Source of the DNA: Lepidonotus clava
Lineage: Eukaryota; Annelida; Polychaeta; Phyllodocida; Polynoidae
Reading direction: 5' to 3'
Length of the DNA: 64,000 nt
NCBI GenBank assembly: GCA_936440205.1
Contig: OW387142.1
Location: forward strand, 17,946,736-18,010,735
The translations under genes and the position numbers were made by a program. The notes beneath the pieces are model-generated. The model had not been told where the DNA came from. It was given only the letters and a program-made list of their open reading frames with translations, and did no database searches. Below are positions 35,191-46,000 of this stretch, in pieces; positions within the stretch are counted from its first letter, which is position 1, and each line of letters opens with the position of its first letter.

Positions 35191-35420
35191 GTGGTGAGGA
35201 GGTGGGCGTGGCAGGGTGGTGAGGAGGTGGGCGTGGCAGGGCGAGGAGGAGGTGGACGTGGCAGGGTGGTGAGGAGGTGGGCGTGGCAGGGTGGTGAGGA
35301 GGTGGGCGTGGCAGGGCGAGGAGGAGGTGGGCGTGGCAGGGCGAGGAGGAGGTGGGCGTGGCAGGGCGAGGAGGAGGTGGGCGTGGCAGGGCAGACAGAG
35401 GAGGTGGGCGTGGCAGGGTA
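35191..35420. repeat. G-rich 25-bp minisatellite, about nine copies
   Basis: The unit is close to GAGGAGGTGGGCGTGGCAGG plus GTGGT or GCGAG, repeated at a 25-bp period with two alternating variants. It contains GGGCGTGG, the classical KLF/Sp1-type box, in every unit. Long open frames run through it in several frames only because 25-bp units of this composition lack stops. Confidence 0.9.
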
Positions 35421-35961
35421 GGCGTGAGCGTACACGTAGTAGTGCGAGGAGTAGGCCTATCAAAAAATAGGTAGGCATGGCAAGGTGTAGATGTTTGAAA
35501 TGACAAAACAATCTGATTAATGTTTCTCGGACTAGCTTAATGTAAGCAGAGACTGCAGAGCAATTCGCTCGAGGGCCGTTCGCCCACTATCTATATCCCC
35601 CGGGTATGCATACCCAGGGTATGAAGCACTATAGTAAGGAGACAGCCAATCAGAGGCAAGGCAGAGCCTAGCTGGGTATGTCAATGTATCCCACCACTAC
35701 AAAAACATAGTCCATCTATAAGGACCCTACTAAAGGGATTTTAAGTAATCAAACCAACATAGAATATTTAATTATAGAGTTTGTAGCTTAGAAAAAGTGG
35801 AAAACCATGAAATTTATATAAGTAAATATGTATTCTAATAGAAAAAAGGTTGTATGGAGGGGGTATGGGCGTTAGAATACCTGGGGTATGGAGGATATAT
35901 GATACCCAGGGTATGGAGGGGGTATGGGGGTTGCGATGGGGTAATACTTCTATATAGTAGT

Positions 35962-35967
<6 letters not shown>

Positions 35968-35998
<31 letters not shown>
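35968..35998. repeat. (TA)n microsatellite inside the fold-back element
   Basis: About 15 TA units lie between the left arm and the first 25-bp array. AT-dinucleotide tracts in a palindrome often mark an extrusion point, but no role is shown. Confidence 0.8.
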
Positions 35999-35999
<1 letters not shown>

Positions 36000-36004
36000 T
36001 ACCC

Positions 36005-36285
36005 AGAGTATTGAGGGGCTCGTGTACCCAGGGTATGGAGGGTAGTATACCCAGGGTATGGAGGCGGTAGTATACCCAGGGTATGGAGGCGGTAGTATAC
36101 CCAGGGTATGGAGGCGGTCATATACCCAGGGTATGGAGGCGGTCGTATACCCAGGGTATGGAGGCGGTCGTATACCCAGGGTATGGAGGGGGTAGTATAC
36201 CCAGGATATGGAGGGGGTAGTATACCCAGGGTATGGAGGGGGTAGTATACCCAGGGTATGGAGGGGGTAGTATACCCAGGGTATG
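36005..36285 (+). repeat. 25-bp tandem array, unit TATACCCAGGGTATGGAGG, forward orientation
   Basis: About eleven copies of a 25-bp unit (TATACCCAGGGTATGGAGG followed by CGGTAG or GGGTAG). The core ATACCCAGGGTAT is itself almost palindromic. Long open frames through it are an artefact of the repeat. Confidence 0.92.
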
Positions 36286-36499
36286 GCGTTCCAGAATGGA
36301 GCCAGGTAGAGCCTTGGGGAGCTGCCTTGAGTTACCATACCCTGGGTTTTTACAGATAATACCCTGGGTCTTAAGTAGAAATTTAACTATACCCAGGGTC
36401 TTTGCTGACTGTACCTTGGGTTTACTTCCAAAAAGCGAGCCCTATAGCCTTATGCTGGCATGCCCTTCCTCAACTATATACTGTACACTACACCGCATA

Positions 36500-36815
36500 G
36501 CCCTTACATACCCTGGGTATACTACCCTTCCATACCCTGGGTATACTAACCCCTCCATACCCTGGGTATACTACCCTCTCCATACCCTGGGTATACTATC
36601 CTCCATACTCTGGGTACATTACCACCTCGCAGCCCTTATATACCCTGGGTATACTACCCTTCCATACCCTGGATATACTACCCCCTCCATACCCTGGGTA
36701 TACTACCCTCCATACTCTGGGTATACGCTCGCCTCCATACCCTGGGTATATACTACCCTCCATATACCCTCCATACCCTGGGTACACTTCCACCTCCATA
36801 CCCTGGATACACTAC
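36500..36815 (-). repeat. Same 25-bp unit in reverse orientation, diverged
   Basis: About twelve copies of CCATACCCTGGGTATACTA, the reverse complement of the array at 36005-36285, with more length and base variation between copies (20-27 bp spacing). Further degenerate copies with ACCCTGGG continue to about 36930. Confidence 0.9.
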
Positions 36816-36995
36816 CCCCTAATACCCCCTCCAATCAACATTAACCCCTCCATGCCCTCTAACCTCTAAATAGTAAAATACCCTGGGGCATTCAACCCAT
36901 TTCTATCTGCTCTGTACCCTGGGGCATCTAGCCCACCTCTAGAATGACAACATGTCACTGGCGTGTGTAGGAAAATATCCAAATGGAATGCTTGC

Positions 36996-37010
36996 TTCTG
37001 ATTGGCTGCT
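36996..37010 (-). promoter_or_regulatory. CCAAT box about 150 bp before DHRSX, within the fold-back arm
   Basis: The plus strand reads TTCTGATTGGCTGC, a reverse CCAAT box with the flanks favoured by NF-Y. It lies about 150 bp upstream of the DHRSX ATG, a usual position for such a box. The mirror copy in the left arm (AGCCAATCAG, 35644-35653) faces the other way. Function is inferred from motif and position only. Confidence 0.45.
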
Positions 37011-37151
37011 CGAAATGTACACCCGGGGTATGCATACCCGGGGGATATAGATAGTGGGCGAAAGGCCCACGAGCGAGTAAGCTCAGTCCACCAGGGCGGA
37101 GGTGCCGCCCCCTGGACGAAGTCCACGGAAACATGCGAATACACAAACAAC

Positions 37152-40100
37152 ATGGCGGTCAACATGGCCAGTTTTGTCAAGTTGTGGTTTCTTTTCTGGA
37201 GTTTTCTCAAGCTATATTTGATTGCTCTTCCTTGTCTACTTTCCCAGATATTCTTCAAGGTGAAGCGTCCATCTGGTAAGGTTATGATCATTTGTTGTAA
37301 GCTTGTAAATTATACAAGTGACTAGTTGTCATGTTGCATCGAGCGATAATGGGAGGAATAAGGGCCTTGCAGATCTGTTTAGTCTTTAGAAATAGATAGG
37401 GGAGAGAGAAATATAAGGCCTTTGGTCAATCGATATGACATAGGAACACAGTATTTAGATCCAATAATATATAGTCTCTTAAAAACAGCCTTTCGTTCCT
37501 TCAAATTAAGAATATTTTTGGAAGAAGTATTAGATTTAGATCTTTGTAGGCTTAGATATCCCGATCAACATGATCTAGATACTAGATAGTCTATATTATT
37601 CTAATTGAATAGGGATGAGTTTAGATATGAATCCTAGAGGTCTATGAGAAAAGAGGGATATATTTTTAGTTTCCTCGTGAGTCCCGATTATTTATAAACT
37701 GTGGAATAGGGACAATTTAGCCATTTAGTGATGAAACCTAAAGGTCTATTAGTTATTAGAAGAGTGGTATGGGACGAGTTAGCTATTTAGGTAGATGAAT
37801 GCTAGAGACCTATTAGAAGAGAGTGATATATATTTTAGTTTTCTTCTCCTAAGTGAAATGCAACTGAGTGAAGGGTAATGTTGTGAAAGACATCGGAGAC
37901 GGATCAGAGGACTCGTGGATCTAGCTAAACTTTGAGCCTCCTGCAGTGAGCTTCTAGACCTAGCCAATTTTCGGAGGAGAGCTAGATTTGGTACCTTAAA
38001 CTATGTACATTTTACTTCTTTTTCTAGCCTTCTGTCTATTTTCTTTTCAGAAATTGACTCCTCATGTCCAGAGGGAATGGTGGCGGTTGTTACAGGTGGA
38101 GGAAAGGGCATCGGTTTTCACATCAGCAGACAACTTGCAAAGCTTGGGATACACGTCATAATGGGTATGTAGATCTACCTCCGGAATTGATTCCCAATTT
38201 TGAATGTTTAATTCTTACTTCGCTCAGCGTTATGATAGATCTACTTCGTTTCAGGTGTGAGAGAAAGAGACATTGCCGAGGAAGCAGTTATTCGTATAAA
38301 AGCTGAAATACCTAGTGCCAGAGGCAAGTTTATTCAATCTTTCCTTTTTATCTTATCTCTATGTAAACATATGAGGATGGGTGCTTTGAATATCTAAAAA
38401 GATGAGAAGACGATTATGTGAAGAGAATTTTAAAGATTGAAAATGAAATCGTATGATATAATTAAATATAGATCTCGATTTATAGATAAACCCGATAGCA
38501 CAAGTAACTCCATATAATCATAAGTTAGAAAATATGTAGCAACCGTTTCCCTAGTTTTCATTTTCATGAACATTCACCTGTTTACAATCTATTTGTGACT
38601 GTTCCATTTTTCAAATTTTAAGTTGAAGTTATGGATCTAGACCTCGCCAGCTTTGCCTCTGTCCGCCGATTCGCCACAGAGTTCCTATCGAAGAACCTAC
38701 CACTGCACATTCTCATTAACAACGGTGGGTAAACCGTCGAATGGTTATATCCAATGAAGACTAAGTGATTTTTTTACATGGGAGCCTATGGGTAGAAATA
38801 CCTCTTGTTTTGATTAAATCATTAATAAATTAAAACATCGATATCTTAAATGTCCGATACTACATGGTTCTGAAGCACAATGTAGCAGATGTAGTCTATA
38901 TTTCACTCGCTTAATCTATATGGTTCAATGAATATCAAAACATATTGCAAAATGTAAGACAATCTGCAGTATCAAAAACCCTGATGCTGTTGGATTGCAT
39001 GTGATATAGTCACCAGGGGCGGATCCATGAATTTGGAAGAAAAAAAAAGAAAAAAAAAAAAAGGGGGGGGGGGGGGGCGTGCTATAGCAAAATAAAATTT
39101 ACGCCTGCACACTCCGGGGGCAGGAAATTTTACATTAATAAAATCTAAATTCAGCAAAAGAAAAAAAAAAAAAAAAAGGGGGGGGGGGGGCCGCCACCGT
39201 TGTATAATATTATAAAGAAATAAAATATAAGAAACCGAAAATAACATTTGCCTACCGAAGCTAACCTTTGCCTGTCCGTTGTCCTTGGCTCAGCGGGCGT
39301 GATGCTGGTGCCGCGGACGGTGACAGAGGACGGCCTGGAGCAGCACCTCCAGGTGAACTACCTGTCCCACTACCTGCTGACCCGCCTCCTCCAGGGTCGA
39401 CTGGCCGCCTCGGGCCGCCCGGAGAGGCACGCCCGGGTCGTCAACATGTCCTCCCACGCACACTACGTGGGCCACGTCAACCTGTACGACCTCAACTCAA
39501 GGTACGGGCACACGCCAGGAATAGGGGAGAGTCTAGGACGATGGCAACGATGCATTGTTTTTCTTCAGCTATAGAAACCTGGTGAAGAAAGAACTTATTG
39601 TGTGAGATCGCAGCCTTCCATCTTGGCTTCCACCATCAGTTGACGTTCTACTACTCAGGATGGTCTCTCAAATTATACTTTCAAGTGTCCTGTGTTCTCC
39701 CTAGTAATAATTTTATTATTTATTTATCCCTATCTGTAAGTTCATGAACGGACACACCATACAAGAGGTGCTTTGAACCAATATGAAAAACTATAAATAG
39801 TGCAAGTTTCTACACCTTCGGTGTCGAGAATAAGGAGAAGAAATCTCTGTATTTTGGTTAAATTTTCAAATGATGTGTTTTCAGTAACCTTCAAAGTATC
39901 AAAATCAAGTAAGAAATCACGATGTTTTTCTTTATGATAGAGAGATGTATTCGTCGCACGCTGCCTACGCCCAGTCCAAACTGGCGCTGCTGCTGTTCGC
40001 CGACAAGCTGCAGGCGGTGCTGGAGGCCGAGTCGAGCTGGGTGACGGTCAACTCGGCCCACCCGGGGGTGGTGGACACCGACCTCTTCTGTCATACCAGC

Positions 40101-40485
40101 ACCCTCACCAAACTACTCTCCGTGCCCATCAAATGGATCTACAAGGTGCGCTTTTCCTAGTGGCAGATGTGTCGCTTATTGAATTATAAGTATATATACA
40201 TGAATAATTCTAATACGTCACGTTTAATTGCGCTTGATATAGTATTTTTGGGGTGCAATCTATGCACACTGTTACTAGTTACTCTGCCTTTCTTCCTCCC
40301 CGCAGACCCCGGAGCAGGGGTCGTACACCCCGCTGTACCTGGCCCTGGCCCCGGCCCTGGAGGGACGCGGGGCCCGGTACTACGACAACTGTGAGCAGCT
40401 CGCCCCCAGCTCAGCGGCCGGGGACCCCGCGTGTAGGGAGCTGCTCTGGGCCCGCAGTGAGCAGCTCACGGGCCTGGACCGGTGA
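37152..40485 (+). CDS. DHRSX: DHRSX-like short-chain dehydrogenase/reductase
   Basis: Seven exons, 37152-37275, 38051-38164, 38255-38323, 38623-38724, 39294-39501, 39941-40145 and 40306-40485, join in phase to 333 residues; human DHRSX has about 330. An N-terminal hydrophobic segment (about 8-36) would anchor it in the ER membrane. Then come the cofactor loop TGGGKGIG (56-63), NNAG (135-138), the Ser of NMSS (189/190) and the catalytic YAQSK (Tyr215, Lys219). Blocks such as LPLHILINNAGVMLVPRT and HAAYAQSKLALLLF follow vertebrate DHRSX closely, which sets it apart from retinol dehydrogenases. Human DHRSX has recently been assigned to dolichol synthesis through a polyprenol/polyprenal/dolichal step; that role here is by homology. 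Intron 3 (38324-38622) starts with GC (GAG|GCAAGT) instead of GT. Exon 1 begins about 65 bp after a fold-back element. Confidence 0.95.
39038..39190. repeat. Twin poly(A)-poly(G) tracts in DHRSX intron 4
   Basis: A-rich then G-only runs occur twice, at about 39038-39077 and 39157-39190, separated by about 80 bp. Each has around 17-25 A followed by about 13-15 G. The left copy is preceded by CACCAGGGGCGGATCCA, a sequence like the ends of some hAT-type MITEs, but no matching opposite end was found. Confidence 0.8.
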
Positions 40486-43400
40486 CAAGTACACTCTCAC
40501 TATCTCGCTATAATGGACATTATCTTTGATAGCATAAGTTATGTGATATGACGTGTACTGCTCATGGTCCGAGAACGACTCTGGTTCGGGTACGGTGCTG
40601 CAAGTCGCCATGAGCCTTGCAAAAAGGCCTGGACTTGGACAATAAGTATTGGAACTTTCCGTCAGCTGAAGAGAGGAATACCAGAGGATATTGCAAGTTC
40701 CTACCTTACACATTGAGCAAACTCTTGATAAATATGTAGGCATCCAACAAGTTCTGATGATTTGGCAGAGGCAAAGACTATCATTGTTGGGAACTGCAAA
40801 GTACATGATTGTCTATCAGGCAATTTCAAATATGTCTTCATTTTGAGATGATAATTCAGTTTCATGATTTTGAGATCTCTTATTCAATTATCGTATTTTG
40901 TAGATGACGGATATTTCAGTTGTTGATTATCAATTATTTGGCTCCTAGGTAGCCATACTGTTTTATCCATGTATTTTCTGGATGAAAATCCGATCAGATA
41001 TTCTACACAGCAGCTACATGCGATACTTAATGAACAGGTGTAACAAGGTATTTGTTATCGAGTACGGTCTATTCCTGAAATATTCCTTTATACAAATTCA
41101 TCGAATATTTTGTGAAACAGAATAGGAATTCATAGTGCAACTTGAATTTTGTCAAATGATTTTACATGTAATCGTAAACGTATTTGAGGTCAAACAATGC
41201 GTGTTTGTAAGTGCGTGAATTACTATGCCTGAGGCAATGAATTTAGGAGAAAATATAACAAACACCAGATTGAAAATTCACACAGTCGTGTCATTTTTTT
41301 TTATTATTGGTGGACATAAAGTATGTTCATATTGCATCAATTGTCCTATTTTCTCTACCAGGTGACATATGATACACAAGAAACGGCACAGTAGTAAGCC
41401 AATGGTCACGATACCTCAGCAACGAGTTGCATATTATCAGAAAAAGGTTAACTGGCGCCGCCCACGCCAGAGGGCGCCATTGGGTGCCACCACACCACGC
41501 CACCTGGTGAACGAGGAAAGAAAAGGGATCTGGTGGCTCCCCGTGTGGCGGGGAGGGGAACCAGGACCTGCTCGGGGCATGTAGGGCACGCCGTGAGCAG
41601 CTCATACTGAGTGACTGAGCCCGAGTGGACAGAACACGCTCCACCGACTCGCTCGTTCGCACTCATCCACTAATGCCGGTAGAGGCATCCTCCAATAGTA
41701 CAAGAAATAATTTGTCTCCGTCAGACGATTTCTTCGTCCTAGCAAAATAACCATTGCATCAATTTCATTTTTACATTTACAATTTGTTTAAATATAGCTT
41801 TCCTTTCTCGTCTTTACATCTTAAAATACGGGTTTTCAGGATCCATCTACTCCATTTGTGTAATAATGATAAAATATAAACACTTCATAATTGTTTAGTC
41901 TTCAATGCTTTCTTTGGCTTTCACAAGCTTACTTTGATGGTTGGACCAAGCACGCAGCATACCGCTAACCGATACACAGCGGGTACTTGATAATACATTT
42001 TGAGCACTTTTGGGTCACTTCAGAAAATACTTATTCAGCTTGTGAAACTGTTCTATCTTCAATATAATGTATTTTGTACATTTAAAAGTCCTGGCAGTTT
42101 AAATTACACTCGTATAATTTACCTGTACATCAGTAGCATTTTATTTGCTTCAAATTCCCAGTACACCGATGTGAAAACGCATTCGTCCCTTGATAAGGTC
42201 AAAGATTAACATCGACACAAGACTTTGAGAACCTTGACGCCGGTTTGAACCTAATGTGACACACCTGCCCTGGAACCCAACACAAGACCAGCAAGCCAAG
42301 AATAAGACAGGATGTCCCTTGGAGCTGCTTTTGAAATATAGATTTGCCATAGCGAAGAGTAGTTATATCGAACCTCCAACACCCAGATGGGGTGACTGGT
42401 GAGAACTCAAGCCCCAGGTCCTGGTTAGGTCACAGGTCAGGTAACCCAGAGATAGGAGTAGTTGGAATAAGGCTACTGCCACCAGGATCCCTCCACTAAA
42501 CGTATACAAATAACATCTGTACATGGCAATTATGCTTCAATAACATACAAAAAATGGCAATTTCTTTAAATACATTGGCATCGAGTTGTTTTCTTTCTGG
42601 AAACAGGACCTTATGTAGATTCGAAGTAGGGATACCCCTCCGTTGTAGGAAACGGATTAAGATGAATACATTTTGTACATAAATAAACAATTGCATAACC
42701 TCAACCAAGAGTTGTACATATTTGGCAAGTCTTCCTCTTGGAGAAAACCAACCGAGTAAAGCAATGGGTAATAAATAGCAAAGTCGTAAGCCCTGCGGTA
42801 GTAGCATAATAAGAGGAGCTCACCATTTTCCTTGTTTCAGCTGGAAGCTTGACCAGATATACACGTTTGTTTGGGGGCAGAACATTGCATAAAAACTAAT
42901 AAATTAACTACCAAGAAGAGGACTGGTGGAGAAGAGAATTAAAGAAACCAGATGGAATGCTAGATGGCTCGGCAGGTGCATTGGTAGCACCAGAATGCTT
43001 GGATTGCAAATGAATGGAACGGTTAAGACTGGACATTTTAGACTCCAAAAAGGGACGTTTTTCACTGACTGATCAACGCAATATGAATGGATTGAGTAAA
43101 GCTGCGGTTTGGAGTCGTTGGTTTTCTAGATATCCCCTAATTTTAAGTATTTACTTTTTTGGAAGGGATCAACAAGGGAAGTCCTCCCTCCATAGCTGGC
43201 TGGACTGAACTCAATAAACCTGGTTAGATTCGTCTTTGTTTCGGCATCGATGCAACAATCTCAACAGACATTTCAATGAGAATAATTCCAGAGTAAATCA
43301 TGATAACTTCTTTCCCAACTCACTTCACATAACCCTCCCCTTCCACACCTTCCACTGTAGTAGATGAATCATTTGTATATAGCAGTCAAGTCTCCTGTCG

Positions 43401-46000
43401 CTTCAGTGGTGGTCTGTAGCAAAGTCACTGACAAACTTCTGCACATGTGCTTTCAACATCTACTGCCAGTACTTTTGACACTCATATATAAATACTTTAT
43501 CTTCACAATTCCCTATTATAGCTCATCATTATCATTATTAAATATTAAATAACGTTACAGGTCTTCCAAACAGCAGACACTGCCTTTTATATTACCTACA
43601 TATACTATTGTAGTCTTCAATGGAAAATGAAAACCGTTCTTACATAGTATTAATTATACATTGGTATTTAATGACATTTTGTTAAATTGAATAAAAAACG
43701 AGACAATTTTAAGAAAAACGTTTTGTTTTTTGCAACAGTACTTATATTATTTCCTATCAAATTCATTTCCTACCCTTCCCGGTTTGCGTGGTCACAACAT
43801 ATTTTTCATTATTTATCCTTCCCTCTTCGGTTCTTATTCCACAACCCTGTCGATCCTTCCTATACAAATCTCATCCTGTACAACATCTATATCTTACATC
43901 AGTTAGAGACCTTCTCTAAATTACCCATCACAACGTATGACTGTCGATCAAGAATCAAGGCGCACTGTACAATAATCATAATAATACTAATTAAGAACCC
44001 AAACACAACCTAAGTGAACGTTTCATTGTGGTTTGACAATTCGCAATGGCAAAGAAGCGACCCTCTTGTCTGTGGGATAACGCTGGAACATTGGCGTTTA
44101 CCATTTTCGCACTAGCAAACTTTGGTTATGCACCGCATAATCACGGCTTTCTTCGTGTGATAGCTTTTCTGGGAAACAGTTCAGCAGTGGGTATGTTGAG
44201 AATGCTTTGGTGGGACAACGTCACAGGCAGGTTTGGGTTTGAGAATTCTCACAAATTGGACATGAATCAAGACTTGGATCTATATACTGACTTCCACGTA
44301 TGACTATCCCGTTTTAGGTCTTACATCATAGTGGTATTTTTTACACATGGAAATAAATTCGTAGCAAAATAGAATGGCACAGCTGAGCAGAAATAGTTTT
44401 GGCTTGGATTCTGTGGTAGAAAATGCACAATGTTTCACGACATAGGAACCTGGTTGGAGTGTTCGGAAGCAGCACTCCCCCAGGAACAGAGAGCTATCAG
44501 CCGCAAAGTCTTCACCATGAGAGCAAGTAGTCAAGACTGGAGCAATTCGAAGTACTCAGATATGAACATTTGGTATATCGTGAGAAAATATTCTCGTATA
44601 TTTGATTCCTTGGGTTGGTTTTGTTGATTCATTTATTTTGATTTGGACAAGGTCCAATGATATAGATTGTCTCGCTGGGATCAAAATAGACCGTTTACTC
44701 TGGAAAATACAAGTCTTGGTGATAAGAAATATTAAAAGGAAGCTTATATAGACTAGCATACAGATACGTTCTTCTATCAGCACATGGGCTTGAGATCCGG
44801 TGGTTAATAATTTAACAAGTACTTGGGTCTTTTCTTTTCATCTTTCTGCCCTGTTCTTTTCTCACAAACTATATTTCGGTGGATAACTCTAGTATACAGA
44901 GATCTGAACTCTTCGGAAAATATGACCGGCTTAATATTCTCACAAGGCCGATCCAGAGTATGACGTATGTATACAAAGTTTCCGGGGGGACACACTGATA
45001 TGACGGGATATGCTTTCAGGTATTACTTTGTGTAGTTATTATCTTCTGATCAGATATTACATCTCTTCCCCTCTGCTCTTTGAATTATTGCCAGTATTTT
45101 TTCTCATTGTGTTATGTTGGCTAGCTTTTTCAGGTCAATTACTCAACATGCTTAGCTCCAGTGTGGAATGTAAACAATTTATTAGGGTTTGTCATTTATA
45201 TAGCGATGAGCAGTTCGCACTGACCCCATTTACAACTGAGCCTTTCCTTACGGATGAAGAACTGATCCTTTCTATTTAATATTCTCACTTTTCTATAATG
45301 ACTTCGAGGATCTAAATACGACATATTCAACTGCCAGGCACTAGACGTCGAGAAAAAAAGGCCCTTATCTTACATGTTAACCACGAGGGGAATAACCACA
45401 AGAGCACTGCCCCTCTAGGTTATAGTATCCGTCACATTGTTAGCCAATCAAATTTTACACATAGGGCCCTCCATAAAGGTAATTGCAACAACAGATACAG
45501 AAATTTAAATACACATTTTTGCACATCGCAAAGTTTGTTGCTTCTGGATTTCTTTTCGTTTCTCAGCGCGCACTCCCACAATAGATCTGCATTCTTAGAA
45601 ATCTTTCCAAATGTATTTCTCTCTGTAGATGACTCACACATTCATCACATGACGGGAGTATTTGGCCCCCATGACGTCAAAGACTAAACAGTATTTAGAA
45701 TTGGTTCCTGTTGCATAGCATTGCTGAATTTGCATGACATTTTGCATGTCTTCTATCCGACCTAAGTTCCCATCATTTGATACTCTCAGTATACACAGTC
45801 TCACAGAAATCTGTTTGCATAAAATGCATTTATATGGTGAGGGGAAATGAAAAGGGCACCCATTTTGATTTAAACTAACATTTTGCTTCCTATACTGGCC
45901 GCTGAGCGGCATCTGTCAATATCTACTGTATACATTCCAATCACTTTGCTCGCATCCCAATTCATCGGTATTTTTTTTTGCTATCAGAAGACACTGGAAA
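40486..46000. other. Gene-free stretch: DHRSX 3' flank and intergenic DNA
   Basis: The first part must contain the DHRSX 3' UTR; no convincing AATAAA was seen close to the stop codon. A GC-rich patch at about 41450-41680 has open frames in several directions but no recognisable protein. The rest shows nothing I can name. Confidence 0.45.

Larger units (their letters stand above)
35551..37088. mobile_element. Fold-back element of about 1.54 kb with long inverted arms
   Basis: The left end (GACTGCAGAG at 35551, then TTCGCCCACTATCTATAT, a GTATGCATACCC core and AGCCAATCAGAGGCAAG at 35644) is repeated in reverse complement at the right end, 36989-37088. The block of about 35 bp around the ATGCAT core is nearly identical. 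Between the arms lie a 25-bp tandem array in one orientation (about 36005-36285) and the same unit in the opposite orientation (about 36500-36815), so the whole element is a giant imperfect palindrome. There is no transposase frame. The layout is that of fold-back (FB or Galileo-like) elements or a very large MITE. No target duplication is obvious. Confidence 0.75.

Noticed and set aside
36005-36815. Regular short repeats that might suggest a CRISPR array
   Set aside because: The units are contiguous 25-bp minisatellite copies without unique spacers, there are no cas genes, and the context is an intron-bearing animal genome.
35116-36844. Several overlapping Pro/His-rich and Tyr/Pro-rich open frames
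   Set aside because: They are translations of 25-bp minisatellite and fold-back repeats, open in many frames only because the unit lacks stops.
39009-39030. A hAT-type MITE starting CAGGGGCGGATCCA
   Set aside because: Only one end is seen. No reverse-complement end or 8-bp target duplication could be found nearby.
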